A stretch of DNA of 64,000 nt from DTU024 sp964518875. Lineage in GTDB: Bacteria > Bacillota > Clostridia > Christensenellales > Aristaeellaceae. A program made the position numbers and the translations under genes. Under the pieces are notes generated by a model. That model was not told where the DNA came from. It did not search any database and saw only the letters and a program-made list of their open reading frames with translations. Where the stretch lies: positions 75,782 through 139,781 of the forward strand of contig CAZFHI010000003.1 in NCBI GenBank assembly GCA_964518875.1, written 5' to 3'. Positions 42,783 to 52,243 of this stretch are shown here, in pieces; position 1 is the stretch's first letter; each line of letters starts with the position of its first letter.

Positions 42783-44264
42783 TTACTTATGGTAAAGCTT
42801 TTTTGTCTGGTACTGCGGCTCGCTCGTTAAATTTACGCCAAGCCTTCTGAATATATTTTCGTCCACCTGCGAAAGTATTACCGATGTATGCACTTCAGTG
42901 CCTTTAAGCTTAGGCAGCTGCTTCATGGCAAGCATCGCTTCCTCGCTCCCCGCTGCTGTTATTGACAGGGCTATAAGTATTTCGTCGCTGTGCAGCCTTG
43001 GGTTGTTATTGCCTAAGTAGTCGCATTTAAGGCTCTGCACAGGGCCTATTACTTCAGGCGGTATAAGCTTTTTGGGCTTTTCTATGCCTGCTAAATATTT
43101 AAGAGCGTTTAGTATAAGCGCAGATGAGGCGCCTAAAAGAGAGCTTGTTTTAGACGTAATAATCTTTCCGTCGTGCAGCTGTATTGCAGCAGCGGGCCCT
43201 CCGGTCTGCTGCGCCCTTTTCCTTGCGGCGGCAAGCACAGGCCTGTCTGCATCCGTAAGCTCAAGATGCTGGGAAATAAGCCTTAACTTCTGTACCTCTT
43301 CATCGCCTTTAAGGCCTTTGCGGCGCTCGCATAGCGCATTATACAGCCTGCGTATTACTTCCTGCTTAGCGGCTTCAATGCACGTTTCCTCGTCTGTAAT
43401 AGCATATTTTACCATGTTTACGCCCATCTCCGTTGGAGATTTATATGGAGAACGGCCTAAAATAAGTCTGAAAATATTGTTGAGCAGCGGGAAAACCTCT
43501 ATATCGCGGTTGTAGTTTACAGCCTGTATATTGTACGCCTGCAAATGGTAAGGATCTATCATATTTACATCGCCAAGGTCCACGGTAGCGGCTTCATAGG
43601 CCATATTTATAGGGTGATTTAACGGAAGGTTCCATATTGGGAACGTTTCAAATTTGGCATAGCCCGCTCTTTTGCCGTTTTTATGCTCGTGGTAGAGCTG
43701 GCTTAAGCATACCGCCATTTTGCCGGATCCGGGCCCTGGAGCCGTAACAAGTACAAGCGGACGCTCTGTTTTTACAAAGTCATTCTTGCCGTAACCCTTG
43801 TCCGACACTATGAACGCTGTATCCGAAGGGTAGCCGTGTATGGGGTAATGTATGTAAACGTTCATGCCCTGGTTGCGCAGTCTCCTTCTGAAATTCTGCG
43901 CGCTTTTTTGCTTGCCATACTGCGTAATTACAACGCCGGACACTAAAAAGCCGCACGCCGTAAACGCGTCTATAAGGCGCAAAACATCGGCATCGTAAGT
44001 TATGCCAAGATCGCCGCGCGTCTTGTTTTTTTCTATGTCGCACGCGTTTATGCATACTATTACTTCGCATTGGTCCTTCATTTTGAGAAGCATGCTTATC
44101 TTGCTGTCAGGCTTAAACCCAGGAAGCACCCTTGACGCGTGGAAATCGTCAAACAGCTTGCCGCCTAATTCAAGGTACAGCTTGCCGTCAAAATAGTTTA
44201 TGCGTTTTTTTATTTCGGCAGACTGGAGTTCCTTGTACTTTTCGCTGTCAAAGCCCGTTTTCAT
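42783..44264 (-). CDS. DUF1846 (UPF0371) family protein
   Basis: This 493-residue cytosolic protein is of normal length for the DUF1846/UPF0371 family (MKTGFDSEKYKELQSAEIKKRI start, FDGKLYLELGGKLFDD). A GPGSGKMAVCLSQLY segment near residue 180 resembles a nucleotide-binding loop. Structures of the family exist but its reaction is not known to me. Its ATG shares one base with the stop of the upstream MurQ-like gene, so the two are translationally coupled. Confidence 0.9.
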   Translation of the reverse strand: MKTGFDSEKYKELQSAEIKKRINYFDGKLYLELGGKLFDDFHASRVLPGFKPDSKISMLLKMKDQCEVIVCINACDIEKNKTRGDLGITYDADVLRLIDAFTACGFLVSGVVITQYGKQKSAQNFRRRLRNQGMNVYIHYPIHGYPSDTAFIVSDKGYGKNDFVKTERPLVLVTAPGPGSGKMAVCLSQLYHEHKNGKRAGYAKFETFPIWNLPLNHPINMAYEAATVDLGDVNMIDPYHLQAYNIQAVNYNRDIEVFPLLNNIFRLILGRSPYKSPTEMGVNMVKYAITDEETCIEAAKQEVIRRLYNALCERRKGLKGDEEVQKLRLISQHLELTDADRPVLAAARKRAQQTGGPAAAIQLHDGKIITSKTSSLLGASSALILNALKYLAGIEKPKKLIPPEVIGPVQSLKCDYLGNNNPRLHSDEILIALSITAAGSEEAMLAMKQLPKLKGTEVHTSVILSQVDENIFRRLGVNLTSEPQYQTKKLYHK

Positions 44265-46027
44265 CAGCGCTCCTCCTCAGGGTCAAAGCCTAAGCGGTTA
44301 AGGGTTTCTACAACATAGCTTTCGCGGTACTGCTGGTCCTCTTCTCTTGAATAGTAGCTTTTGAAAAATTCTTCGCACGCCTTTTCATAGGGTATGTCCA
44401 TAAGGTTGGATATAATCCTCGTGCTGCGGTCTATAAGCTTTTTATTTGTGGGTAGAACCTGTATCATCCAGTTGCCCCATACTCTGCCCATCTTAGCCAT
44501 TGTAGCGGTGCTTAGCACGTTAAAAGCAAGCTTAACCATAAGATGAGTAATAAGCTCCATGCTCGTGCGCGGCAGCTTTACAGGCACTTTTACTTCGTTT
44601 TGCGCTAAGGTTGAAGAAGGTATGTCTCCAAAGCGAAAAGCCGTGACAAAGTCAAAATTTTTCCCTTCCTTTTGCGCCCAATCCCAGGCCTTTTTGTTGA
44701 AGGAGCCGTTTATATCTACAAGCACAAGCCCTGCCGGGCGCTGTTCCCGGCGGCTTGGATCGCTGCTGCATCCTATATCGTACTTAAACACTTCTTCTCC
44801 GCCAACCTTCGGCGGGTTGTTTATAATACTTTTCGCAGCATTCATCTGTATATAGTCTTCCCTTTTCCAGTCAAGTCCTTTTACCGGTCGCAAAAACACA
44901 TGCTGCCACGCCACGTCGCTCGGGTAAAGAGGGTCCTTAATGTATGCCCAGCTTAAAGGACCTTTTTCTCCTTTTTTTCTGAAGGGCGGCAGAGTAAAGG
45001 TTGGCTGGCGCTCCGTGGTATCCGTCATTATGTCTAAAAGGTATTCATGCGTCGCATAGCTTATAAGGCCGCCTTTTATGTATGTGTCCGCTTCTACTGT
45101 TACGGCGTCTGCAAGGCCCTTCAACGCTTCGCCTGTTCGCAAGCCTTTGCTTAAATCTTCAAAGGCGTCCGCATATCCGTTTCCTGTTAACGAAACCGTT
45201 CCAAGGCAAGAGTATTCATCTTCAGTAAGCGTTTTTTTAAGCCATATATCCGCCGCCATTTCAAGAGCGGCTCCTGCGACAAGCAGTTCTATAGTCGTTA
45301 CCTGCATCCTCGTAGAGCCCGCGACCGCCATATTGCCAACGTAAAGCGGCATAAAGACTATGTTCTCTCTTTCGAACACTTTACGGCAGCGCTCAAGGTA
45401 TTTGGTAAGAATTTCTTTAGGGTTGCAATAAAGATAATAGGTATTGCAACCGCGCCTGTCCGCTTCTATGGCAGAGCCGTTTATTGACGCAGAAAGACCG
45501 CATTCCGACAGCGCGACAACCACGTCCCCCTCGCCTACGCCAGCTTCTTCTATCTGGCGCGCGCCGAATGCCATATAGTCTTCAAAGTTTTCAACCGCCT
45601 GAACAAGCGCCCTGTCGCCTCCGGTAGTCAAGCTGTTTGTTACTTCCATAAGCCTTAAAAACCGGTCTCTATGTTCAGGCAGTATCTGCGTTAAATTAAG
45701 GAAGTATTTGCGCCATGCGGCATCAAGCTGTATTGCCATCCTGCCGGAAGCTCCAACGCTTGAAAAAAGAACCGTTTTTTCTTCGTCCATGCAACGGACT
45801 ATGTCGTTAACAAGCGCCTTATATGCAGGGCTTTTAAAGGTTTCCCTTGCGACTTTTGAAATATTTACATCTGCATCCAATATGCATTTTACGCCTGCCG
45901 CCGTATCTTTAGCTATAATGGCGCTTAAATTTCTGGTAATAGGGTTTGGCTGTTCTGTAGGTATAACTCCAAGATGAAACTGCGTTTCATTTTCACAAAA
46001 TTCTTTTGCCGCCTGCCTGTAATCCAT
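44264..46027 (-). CDS. MurQ-like SIS-domain protein (possible N-acetylmuramate-6-phosphate etherase)
   Basis: This 587-residue cytosolic protein contains SIS sugar-phosphate-binding modules. SSVGASGRMAIQLDAAWR near residue 92 corresponds to the MurQ GAGTSGRL motif, and VALSECGLSASING resembles its second SIS site. It is about twice MurQ length, more like eukaryotic glucokinase-regulator-type double-SIS proteins, so activity on MurNAc-6-P is plausible but not assured. The ATG follows GGAGTG; the 21 upstream in-frame codons lack a ribosome binding site. It leads the cell-wall operon. Confidence 0.78.
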   Translation of the reverse strand: MDYRQAAKEFCENETQFHLGVIPTEQPNPITRNLSAIIAKDTAAGVKCILDADVNISKVARETFKSPAYKALVNDIVRCMDEEKTVLFSSVGASGRMAIQLDAAWRKYFLNLTQILPEHRDRFLRLMEVTNSLTTGGDRALVQAVENFEDYMAFGARQIEEAGVGEGDVVVALSECGLSASINGSAIEADRRGCNTYYLYCNPKEILTKYLERCRKVFERENIVFMPLYVGNMAVAGSTRMQVTTIELLVAGAALEMAADIWLKKTLTEDEYSCLGTVSLTGNGYADAFEDLSKGLRTGEALKGLADAVTVEADTYIKGGLISYATHEYLLDIMTDTTERQPTFTLPPFRKKGEKGPLSWAYIKDPLYPSDVAWQHVFLRPVKGLDWKREDYIQMNAAKSIINNPPKVGGEEVFKYDIGCSSDPSRREQRPAGLVLVDINGSFNKKAWDWAQKEGKNFDFVTAFRFGDIPSSTLAQNEVKVPVKLPRTSMELITHLMVKLAFNVLSTATMAKMGRVWGNWMIQVLPTNKKLIDRSTRIISNLMDIPYEKACEEFFKSYYSREEDQQYRESYVVETLNRLGFDPEEER

Positions 46028-46047
46028 TTTGCACTCCTTAAAACTGG

Positions 46048-46076
46048 TTTTTATCATTCTACCCTTGCCATAGCAA
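46048..46076 (-). promoter_or_regulatory. Possible promoter of the cell-wall operon
   Basis: On the minus strand TTGCTA, 17 bp and TAAAAA precede the MurQ-like gene by about 20 bp. The -10 match is modest. Confidence 0.35.
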
Positions 46077-46188
46077 CTTTGCAAGGGCATTATTTACGCA
46101 TATAAAGACAGCCTGCGCGCATAAGACAAGAAATACGCTTTTGTTGTTTATTTTATAAAGTCGTGCGCAAGCTGTTCTTCAGATGCGA

Positions 46189-46953
46189 TCAATGCGCATC
46201 ATAAATATTTGAAATATTCAGGAAGTTTAAAAAGTTCTTTATTTCCCTGTCCCAGAATTCCCAGTTATGGCGTCCTTTGGATTCGTTGTAGCTTAATTCT
46301 ATTCCGTCGCCCTTAAGTGAATAAATATAATTTTTCGTTTCACGCGCCTTGTCAAGAAGGGAATCTTCCGTACCTATGGACATAAATATTCTAACACTGG
46401 GCTTTTCGCCAGAAGCTATTTTTTCAGCGTTTTCAAAAACCTGTTTTCTGTACTCCTGTTTTCCGTCGCGCTCGTCCAAAATAATTTCATCGTCTAAAAA
46501 GTCGTACAGATATTCCATGCCGGCTGAAAGCGAGCCTATAACGCTGTACTGCTCAGGACGCGATAAGCCCAGAATAAGCGATCCTGTTCCTCCCATTGAA
46601 AGGCCGGCTATATAGGTATCCTCTCTTTTATCCGAAATAGGAAAGAAGGATTTCATCCTGCGCGGAAGCTCGTCCACTACGTACTCGTAAAATTTTCCTC
46701 CGTGCAGCATATCCATGTACCCTGACAGATAGCCGCTCGGCATTATAACGCACAGTCCCTTTTCCTGCGCATAGCGCTCTATACCCGTACGGCGCATCCA
46801 GTCGTTATAGTTTCCGTAAGCGCCGTGAAGAAGATAAAGCGTTTTGCGCGGCGGAAAGTTTTCTGCATCATAATCTCCATGCGGCAAAATAACGTTAACG
46901 TTTTCTTCTTTCTGCAACGTATCTGAAAAAAAACTTAATTCTATAAACGCCAT
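46189..46953 (-). CDS. Esterase-family alpha/beta-hydrolase
   Basis: This 254-residue cytosolic protein belongs to the esterase D/tributyrin esterase group. YLLHGAYGNYNDWMRRTGIERYA is typical, the nucleophile is in GLSMGGTGS, and the late GRHNWEFWD supplies the catalytic His. The substrate may be acetylated or feruloylated sugars, or formyl-thioesters; it cannot be told. It lies one base after its upstream paralogue. Confidence 0.85.
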   Translation of the reverse strand: MAFIELSFFSDTLQKEENVNVILPHGDYDAENFPPRKTLYLLHGAYGNYNDWMRRTGIERYAQEKGLCVIMPSGYLSGYMDMLHGGKFYEYVVDELPRRMKSFFPISDKREDTYIAGLSMGGTGSLILGLSRPEQYSVIGSLSAGMEYLYDFLDDEIILDERDGKQEYRKQVFENAEKIASGEKPSVRIFMSIGTEDSLLDKARETKNYIYSLKGDGIELSYNESKGRHNWEFWDREIKNFLNFLNISNIYDAH

Positions 46954-46954
46954 G

Positions 46955-47686
46955 TCAATTCCTCACAAACCAGGCGAAAGCGCGCTTGCCCGCCTCATCC
47001 CAGTTGTCCCATGTATGCCCGCCCTCCTGTTTAAGCGCGGTTACGTTATAATTTAAAGAAAGCAGATAATTGTAAAAGTCCGCATTTTCTTTGTAAAGCC
47101 TGTCATCAGTGCCGCACGACATAAAAAATTCAGGTTTTTCAAAGCTTATATTTTTTGCCGTGAAATAAATATCGTTTATTGAATTTTTATATTCCTGCGC
47201 GCTTCCGAATATGTTTTCAAACATTTCGCGCCTTTCTTCATCGTTTATGCGCTTTTGCATATCTATGGCCGCGGAAAAAGCGGCGCATTTTGAAAACAGC
47301 CCGCTTTCTAACGAAGCCTTAATGGCGCCGTATCCGCCCATTGAAAGGCCGGCTATAAAGCGATCCTTCCTTTTGCGGCTCAGCGCCGGAAAAAAGCGTT
47401 CGCACTGCGTTACCAGCTCTTTTGTTAAATAAGTATAGTATTTATTGCCCCTTTTCATGTCTGTATAAAAACTTCTGTCTCCGTCAGGCATAATAAGAGC
47501 AAGATTATTGTCCTTTGCATATCGCTCGCACGATGTATAGCGCGTCCAGCATGTGGCGTTATCTGACAAGCCGTGCAGAAGATAGACAGTCTTGTAAGGC
47601 GCTTCGCCCTTTTCCGGAATTACGGCGTAAAAGTCGCAGTTCATAGAAAGCGTTTTCGCATAATGCGTACATTTTAAAAACGCCAT
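46955..47686 (-). CDS. Esterase-family alpha/beta-hydrolase, paralogue
   Basis: This 243-residue protein is a tandem paralogue of the next gene: VYLLHGLSDNATCWTRYTSCERYA, nucleophile GLSMGGYGA and the late GGHTWDNWD. No signal peptide is present. The pair probably arose by duplication and has diverged throughout. The ATG follows AAAGGAGAG. It starts 60 bp after the hydrogenase operon, with a small hairpin between. Confidence 0.85.
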   Translation of the reverse strand: MAFLKCTHYAKTLSMNCDFYAVIPEKGEAPYKTVYLLHGLSDNATCWTRYTSCERYAKDNNLALIMPDGDRSFYTDMKRGNKYYTYLTKELVTQCERFFPALSRKRKDRFIAGLSMGGYGAIKASLESGLFSKCAAFSAAIDMQKRINDEERREMFENIFGSAQEYKNSINDIYFTAKNISFEKPEFFMSCGTDDRLYKENADFYNYLLSLNYNVTALKQEGGHTWDNWDEAGKRAFAWFVRN

Positions 47687-47712
47687 ATATCTCTCCTTTC
47701 CTTTAATAGCAA

Positions 47713-47732
47713 AAGCTGCTCTATGGCAGCTT
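47713..47732 (-). terminator. Weak hairpin after hndD
   Basis: AAGCTGC / GCAGCTT with a 6-nt loop is followed on the minus strand by TTGCT, a short T-rich tract. It may attenuate rather than fully end the hydrogenase transcript. Confidence 0.45.
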
Positions 47733-47745
47733 AATGCTTAATTGT

Positions 47746-49500
47746 TTATTGAATGTTTGTAGTAATTTTATATTTTGGTTTCTCGCTGTAGCTCGTATGC
47801 AGAAGATGGTGAGCTATATAGCTGTTAGGCTCTTTAAGAAATTCAGAGTATATTTTTATTATGCTTGGATTTTCGTGGCTCTTTCTAAGCGTTTTTTCAG
47901 CATCCTCCCTGTAAAGCGCTTTTGCGCGCTCTAAACGCGGGTCGATTTCAAGCTTTAGCTGCGAAGGAACAACAGGCTGGCCGCCTCCGTTTACGCATCC
48001 GCCCGGGCAGCCCATCACCTCTATGAAATGATACTGCTTTTCACCAGACTTAACGCTATCTAAAAGCTTTTTGGCGTTCGCCGTTCCGTTTGCAACAGCC
48101 ACATTGATGGTTTGCCCTCCTATTTTTACCGACGCTTCCTTTATTCCGGCAATACCTCTTACCGCGGTAAAGTCTAAATTTTCAAGCGTTTCCCCTGTGA
48201 GACTTTCATACGCCGTTCTAAGCGCCGCTTCCATAACGCCGCCCGTTGCGCCAAATATTACGCCGGCTCCTGTGCTTTCCCCAAGCACAGGGTCAAAGCT
48301 TTCATCAGGAAGATTTACAAAGTCTATGCTTGAAGCTTTAATCATCCGCGCAAGCTCTCTTGTGGTTATAACGGCGTCTACGTCAGGATGGCCGTCTGTG
48401 GAAAGCTGCGGGCGCCTTGCTTCGCCCTTTTTGGCCGTGCACGGCATTACGGATACAACGCGTATGTTTTCTACAGGTATGTTCGTTTTTTGAGCATAGT
48501 AGCTTTTTATAACAGCGCCGAGCATTTCATGGGGAGATTTGCATGATGAAAGGTTTTCTATAAATTCCGGGTAATAGGCTTCGCAGAAGTTTATCCATCC
48601 AGGTGAGCATGAAGTAATCATAGGCAGCACGCCGTTGTTTTTTATCCTGACTATAAGCTCTTCAGCTTCCTCCATAATGGTAAGGTCCGCCCCAAAATCC
48701 GTATCAAACACCTTATCAAAGTGCAGGCGCCTTAAGGCGGCCACCATTCTGCCCGTCACGTTCGTGCCCATTTTAATGCCGAATTCTTCTCCCAGCGCCG
48801 CGCGCACGGCAGGCGCTGTCTGCACAACCACATGAAGCTTGTCGTCTGCAAGCATATCCCACACGCGATCAATTTCGCTCGTTTCGCGCAGAGCGCCCGT
48901 CGGGCAGGATACCACACACTGGCCGCACCCTATGCACGCAGTTGAATTTATAGGCAGCTCCCATGGAGATTCTATGCTCGTTTTAAAGCCGCGATGCACA
49001 GGGCCTATTACGCCGCAGGCTTGTATGTTGCTGCATACGGCGACGCAGCGGCGACACAGTATGCATTTGTTGTTATCCCTCTCTATGCATTTTGAGCTGT
49101 GGTCTATTTCAAACTTGTTGTCTTCGCCGTTAAAGCGGTCCGCATCGTCTATGCCTAAATCCATGGCTAATTTTTGCAGCTCGCAGCTTTGATTGCGAAC
49201 GCATGAAAGGCATTTCTTGTCATGGTTGCTCAAAATAAGCTCTAATATAGTTTTCCTCGCCTTTCGCACCCTTGGCGTATTTGTCTTTACCACCATGCCT
49301 TCGCGGGCTTCCAAAACGCAGCTCGCCTGCAGGTTTTTAGCTCCCGCGTCTACAACGCACATGCGGCAGGCGCCTATGGCGTTTATGCCCTTTAAAAAGC
49401 AAAGAGTGGGTATATGTATGTTCGCCTGCCTTGCAGCTTCAAGAACAGAAGTGCCGTCTTTTACCTGTACCTGTCTGCCGTCTATCGTTAATGTTACCAT
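47746..49500 (-). CDS. hndD: NADH-linked [FeFe] hydrogenase catalytic subunit
   Basis: This 584-residue protein is the H2-producing subunit of a soluble HndABCD-type complex. In order it has a 2Fe-2S domain (about 1-78), a His-ligated 4Fe-4S site (NHDKKCLSCVRNQSC), two 4Fe-4S ferredoxin motifs (CILCRRC, CIGCGQC) and the H-cluster domain: L1 TSCSPGW, L2 MPCTAKKGE, L3 VMGCPGGCVNGGGQP. A C-terminal SSU-like tail is present. Such complexes oxidise NADH and reduced ferredoxin together (bifurcating type) or use NAD(P)H alone. The ATG follows GGGAGG; an upstream frame overlaps hndC. Confidence 0.95.
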   Translation of the reverse strand: MVTLTIDGRQVQVKDGTSVLEAARQANIHIPTLCFLKGINAIGACRMCVVDAGAKNLQASCVLEAREGMVVKTNTPRVRKARKTILELILSNHDKKCLSCVRNQSCELQKLAMDLGIDDADRFNGEDNKFEIDHSSKCIERDNNKCILCRRCVAVCSNIQACGVIGPVHRGFKTSIESPWELPINSTACIGCGQCVVSCPTGALRETSEIDRVWDMLADDKLHVVVQTAPAVRAALGEEFGIKMGTNVTGRMVAALRRLHFDKVFDTDFGADLTIMEEAEELIVRIKNNGVLPMITSCSPGWINFCEAYYPEFIENLSSCKSPHEMLGAVIKSYYAQKTNIPVENIRVVSVMPCTAKKGEARRPQLSTDGHPDVDAVITTRELARMIKASSIDFVNLPDESFDPVLGESTGAGVIFGATGGVMEAALRTAYESLTGETLENLDFTAVRGIAGIKEASVKIGGQTINVAVANGTANAKKLLDSVKSGEKQYHFIEVMGCPGGCVNGGGQPVVPSQLKLEIDPRLERAKALYREDAEKTLRKSHENPSIIKIYSEFLKEPNSYIAHHLLHTSYSEKPKYKITTNIQ

Positions 49501-49514
49501 GTCATGTCCTCCCA

Positions 49515-51308
49515 TCAAACCTTTACAATGGCGCCGAAGCGGCATTTCTCAATGCAGGAAAAGCACTTTATGCACTTATCCGTATCTATGTGATGCTGTT
49601 CCCTTACTTCGCCTGATATGGCGTCAGCCGGGCATACCCTTGAGCACGCTGTGCATCCCCTGCAGCTGTCTGTTATTTCAAGGTGGACCAGCTTCTTGCA
49701 TTGGTGAGCCGGGCAGCGTTTTTCGTATATATGCGCTTCGTATTCGTCTCTGAAATAGCGCAACGTTGAAAGCACGGGGTTAGGCGCAGTCTGGCCTAAT
49801 CCGCAGAGCGCTGAAGAGCTTATAGTGGTTGCAAGATCCTCGAGCGCCTCTATATCGCCGTCTCTTCCTTTTCCTTCTACAATTCTGTTAAGTATTTCGA
49901 GCATGCGTTTGGTGCCTATCCTGCACGGCGTGCATTTGCCGCAGCTTTCTTCAACGGTAAAGTCCAGGAAGAAGCGGGCTATATCAACCATGCAGTTGTC
50001 TTCATCCATAACTATCATGCCGCCTGATCCCATCATAGAGCCTATTTTAATTAAGGAATCATATTCTATGGGAACGTCAAGCATGGACGCAGGTATGCAG
50101 CCCCCTGAAGGGCCGCCCGTCTGCACAGCCTTAAATTTCTTTCCTTTAGGTATGCCGCCGCCTATATCATATATTATCTTTTTAAGCGGCGTGCCCATAG
50201 GTATTTCAACAAGGCCAGTGTTGTTTATTTTACCGCCTAACGCAAACACCTTTGTGCCCGGCGATTTTTCCGTCCCTAATGAGCGGAACCATTCAACGCC
50301 TTTGTTTATAATCTGTGGGACGTTTGCGTAAGTTTCAACGTTGTTTATGTTGGTGGGCTTGTTAAACAAGCCTGCAACGGCGGGGAACGGAGGCTTTGGC
50401 CTTGGCTCGCCGCGTTTTCCTTCTATGGAAGCAATAAGCGCCGTCTCTTCGCCGCATACAAAGGCGCCCGCGCCAAGCCTTAAATTTATATCAAAGTTAA
50501 AGCCGCTTCCTAATATATTTTCCCCTAAGAGGCCGTATTCCCTCGCCTGGCTTATAGCCGTTTCGAGCCTTTTAACGGCGATAGGATATTCGGCGCGGAC
50601 ATAAATGTATCCTTCGTCGGATCCTATCGCATAGCCGCATATCGTCATAGCTTCAAGCACGCTGTGAGGGTCGCCCTCCAATATTGACCTGTCCATAAAC
50701 GCGCCTGGATCTCCCTCGTCCGCGTTGCATACTACATATTTTTTATTGGATTTGCTGTTTGCAGCAAACTGCCATTTTTTGCCGGCAGGAAAGCCTCCGC
50801 CTCCTCTGCCTCTAAGGTTTGCCTGTGTGATAATGTCTATAACGTCCTGCGGTTTCTTTTCTAGCAGGCATGTAGCAAGCGCTTTATAACCGTCAAAAGC
50901 TATGTACTCGTCTATATTTTCAGGGTCTATTACGCCGCAGTTGCGCAGAGCGACCCTAGTCTGATGTTTATAAAAAGGTATTTCATCAAGAGGCTTTCCC
51001 GCGTCATGCGTTTCCCCTTTTTCCTTATATATAAGGCGACGTACCACACGGCCCTTCAAAAGATGCTCTTCCGTTATTTCCTGAACGTCCTCCGGCTTTA
51101 CGTGAGAATAAAACGTGCCGTCCGGATACACTATAACAACAGGCCCAGCTTCGCAAAGACCAAAGCAGCCCGTTTGAACCACCTTTACTTCTTTTTCCAG
51201 ATTATGTTTTTCAAGCTGTGTTTCAAACTGCTTAAGTATAAGGTGGGATCCTGAAGACGTGCACCCTGTACCACCGCATACCAACACGTGCGAACGAAAT
51301 AATTCCAT
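49515..51308 (-). CDS. hndC: Hydrogenase NADH-binding flavoprotein subunit
   Basis: This 597-residue NuoF-like subunit carries an N-terminal thioredoxin-like 2Fe-2S domain (CGGTGCTSSGS, GCFGLCEAGP), the FMN/NADH core (GRGGGGFPAGKKW, NADEGDPGAF), the SLBB region, a 4Fe-4S site (CGKCTPCRIGT) and a C-terminal double 4Fe-4S ferredoxin domain (CRGCTACSRVCP, CIKCFSCIEKC). It exchanges electrons between NAD(H), ferredoxin and the catalytic subunit. It is encoded 15 bp upstream of hndD. Confidence 0.96.
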   Translation of the reverse strand: MELFRSHVLVCGGTGCTSSGSHLILKQFETQLEKHNLEKEVKVVQTGCFGLCEAGPVVIVYPDGTFYSHVKPEDVQEITEEHLLKGRVVRRLIYKEKGETHDAGKPLDEIPFYKHQTRVALRNCGVIDPENIDEYIAFDGYKALATCLLEKKPQDVIDIITQANLRGRGGGGFPAGKKWQFAANSKSNKKYVVCNADEGDPGAFMDRSILEGDPHSVLEAMTICGYAIGSDEGYIYVRAEYPIAVKRLETAISQAREYGLLGENILGSGFNFDINLRLGAGAFVCGEETALIASIEGKRGEPRPKPPFPAVAGLFNKPTNINNVETYANVPQIINKGVEWFRSLGTEKSPGTKVFALGGKINNTGLVEIPMGTPLKKIIYDIGGGIPKGKKFKAVQTGGPSGGCIPASMLDVPIEYDSLIKIGSMMGSGGMIVMDEDNCMVDIARFFLDFTVEESCGKCTPCRIGTKRMLEILNRIVEGKGRDGDIEALEDLATTISSSALCGLGQTAPNPVLSTLRYFRDEYEAHIYEKRCPAHQCKKLVHLEITDSCRGCTACSRVCPADAISGEVREQHHIDTDKCIKCFSCIEKCRFGAIVKV

Positions 51309-51317
51309 GCTGCCTCC

Positions 51318-51698
51318 TTATTTGTTTGCTTCCGCTGTGCCTATCGTATATTCCGTAACTACGCTGCCGTTCACTATATGTTCAAGCACTATGCGCCTTG
51401 CCTTTTCAGGCGTCAGGTTTATATAGGTTACCTTTTCCTCTCCTGGTACAAAAACATCCGCCATAGGCTCGTAACGGCAAAGGCCTATGCAGCCCGTCTG
51501 CGTAACCTGCACATGGCTCAAGCCTCTCAGGGCCGCTTCCTCTATAAACGCCTGCATAACAGGGCGCGCTCCTGCGGCAATGCCGCATGTAGCCATGCCT
51601 ACAACAACACGCGTAACGCCGCTTTTATCGTCCTTGCGCATGTTTATATTTTTAAGCGTTCTTTCCCTTATTTTTTGTAGCTCTTCAAGAGTTTTCAC
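51318..51698 (-). CDS. hndB: Hydrogenase 2Fe-2S subunit, HndB-like
   Basis: This 126-residue thioredoxin-like 2Fe-2S protein has cluster cysteines in GMATCGIAAGA and QTGCIGLCRYEP. The N-terminus (KTLEELQKIRER) is typical of HndB. It is thought to relay electrons in the complex. Its start overlaps the ATPase gene upstream by four bases and it is nine bases from hndC. Confidence 0.93.
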   Translation of the reverse strand: MKTLEELQKIRERTLKNINMRKDDKSGVTRVVVGMATCGIAAGARPVMQAFIEEAALRGLSHVQVTQTGCIGLCRYEPMADVFVPGEEKVTYINLTPEKARRIVLEHIVNGSVVTEYTIGTAEANK

Positions 51699-52243
51699 GT
51701 CAAGTAACCTCCAAATATTTCCAAAATGTTTTCTTTAATGTATTCATTAAGCCAAAGGGCAACCTGCGGTTCATACAGCGGCACTCCGTTTAAAATTTCT
51801 TTAAGCTCCTCTGTTGAAACTGAAAAGCGCTTGTCCAATGACGAAGCTTCAAACAAAAAGTTTATGTTTTCGTTCGCGCTCATAAGGCCTGATACTGTTT
51901 CGGCTATATCCCCCAGAGGGATGCAGTCTATGTTGGACAGTACAAAGCTCGCTTTAATTTGAGTTCCCTTATTTTCCTCGCTTGTTATTGTAAAATCGCC
52001 GCCGCTCTGCTCCGCGCTCTGTTTTGCAAACGGTATGCCAAGGCCTATCTTTCTTGTCGTTCGGCTCGTTACAAACGGGCTTAACGCTTCCTCGGCTTTT
52101 TCCTGCGACATACCTTTGCCGTCGTCTTTAATCTGTAAAAACAGCACGTCTTTTTTTAATGAAAGGCTCAGCTTTATTGTTTTAGCTTCAGCGGCAATGC
52201 TGTTTTGGCAAAGATCTGTTATATGAAGAGACAAGTCCTTCAT
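51695..52243 (-). CDS. GHKL-type ATP-binding protein
   Basis: This 182-residue protein is a stand-alone HATPase_c domain. HITDLCQNSIAA is the N-box, DDGKGMS the G1 box and IGLGIPFAKQ the G2 region. No phospho-acceptor His domain or membrane segment is present. It may act as a protein kinase of the RsbW/RsbT kind. It overlaps both hndA and hndB by four bases, so it is made with the hydrogenase. Similar genes recur in Clostridia hydrogenase operons, but the partner is unknown. Confidence 0.85.
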   Translation of the reverse strand: MKDLSLHITDLCQNSIAAEAKTIKLSLSLKKDVLFLQIKDDGKGMSQEKAEEALSPFVTSRTTRKIGLGIPFAKQSAEQSGGDFTITSEENKGTQIKASFVLSNIDCIPLGDIAETVSGLMSANENINFLFEASSLDKRFSVSTEELKEILNGVPLYEPQVALWLNEYIKENILEIFGGYLT

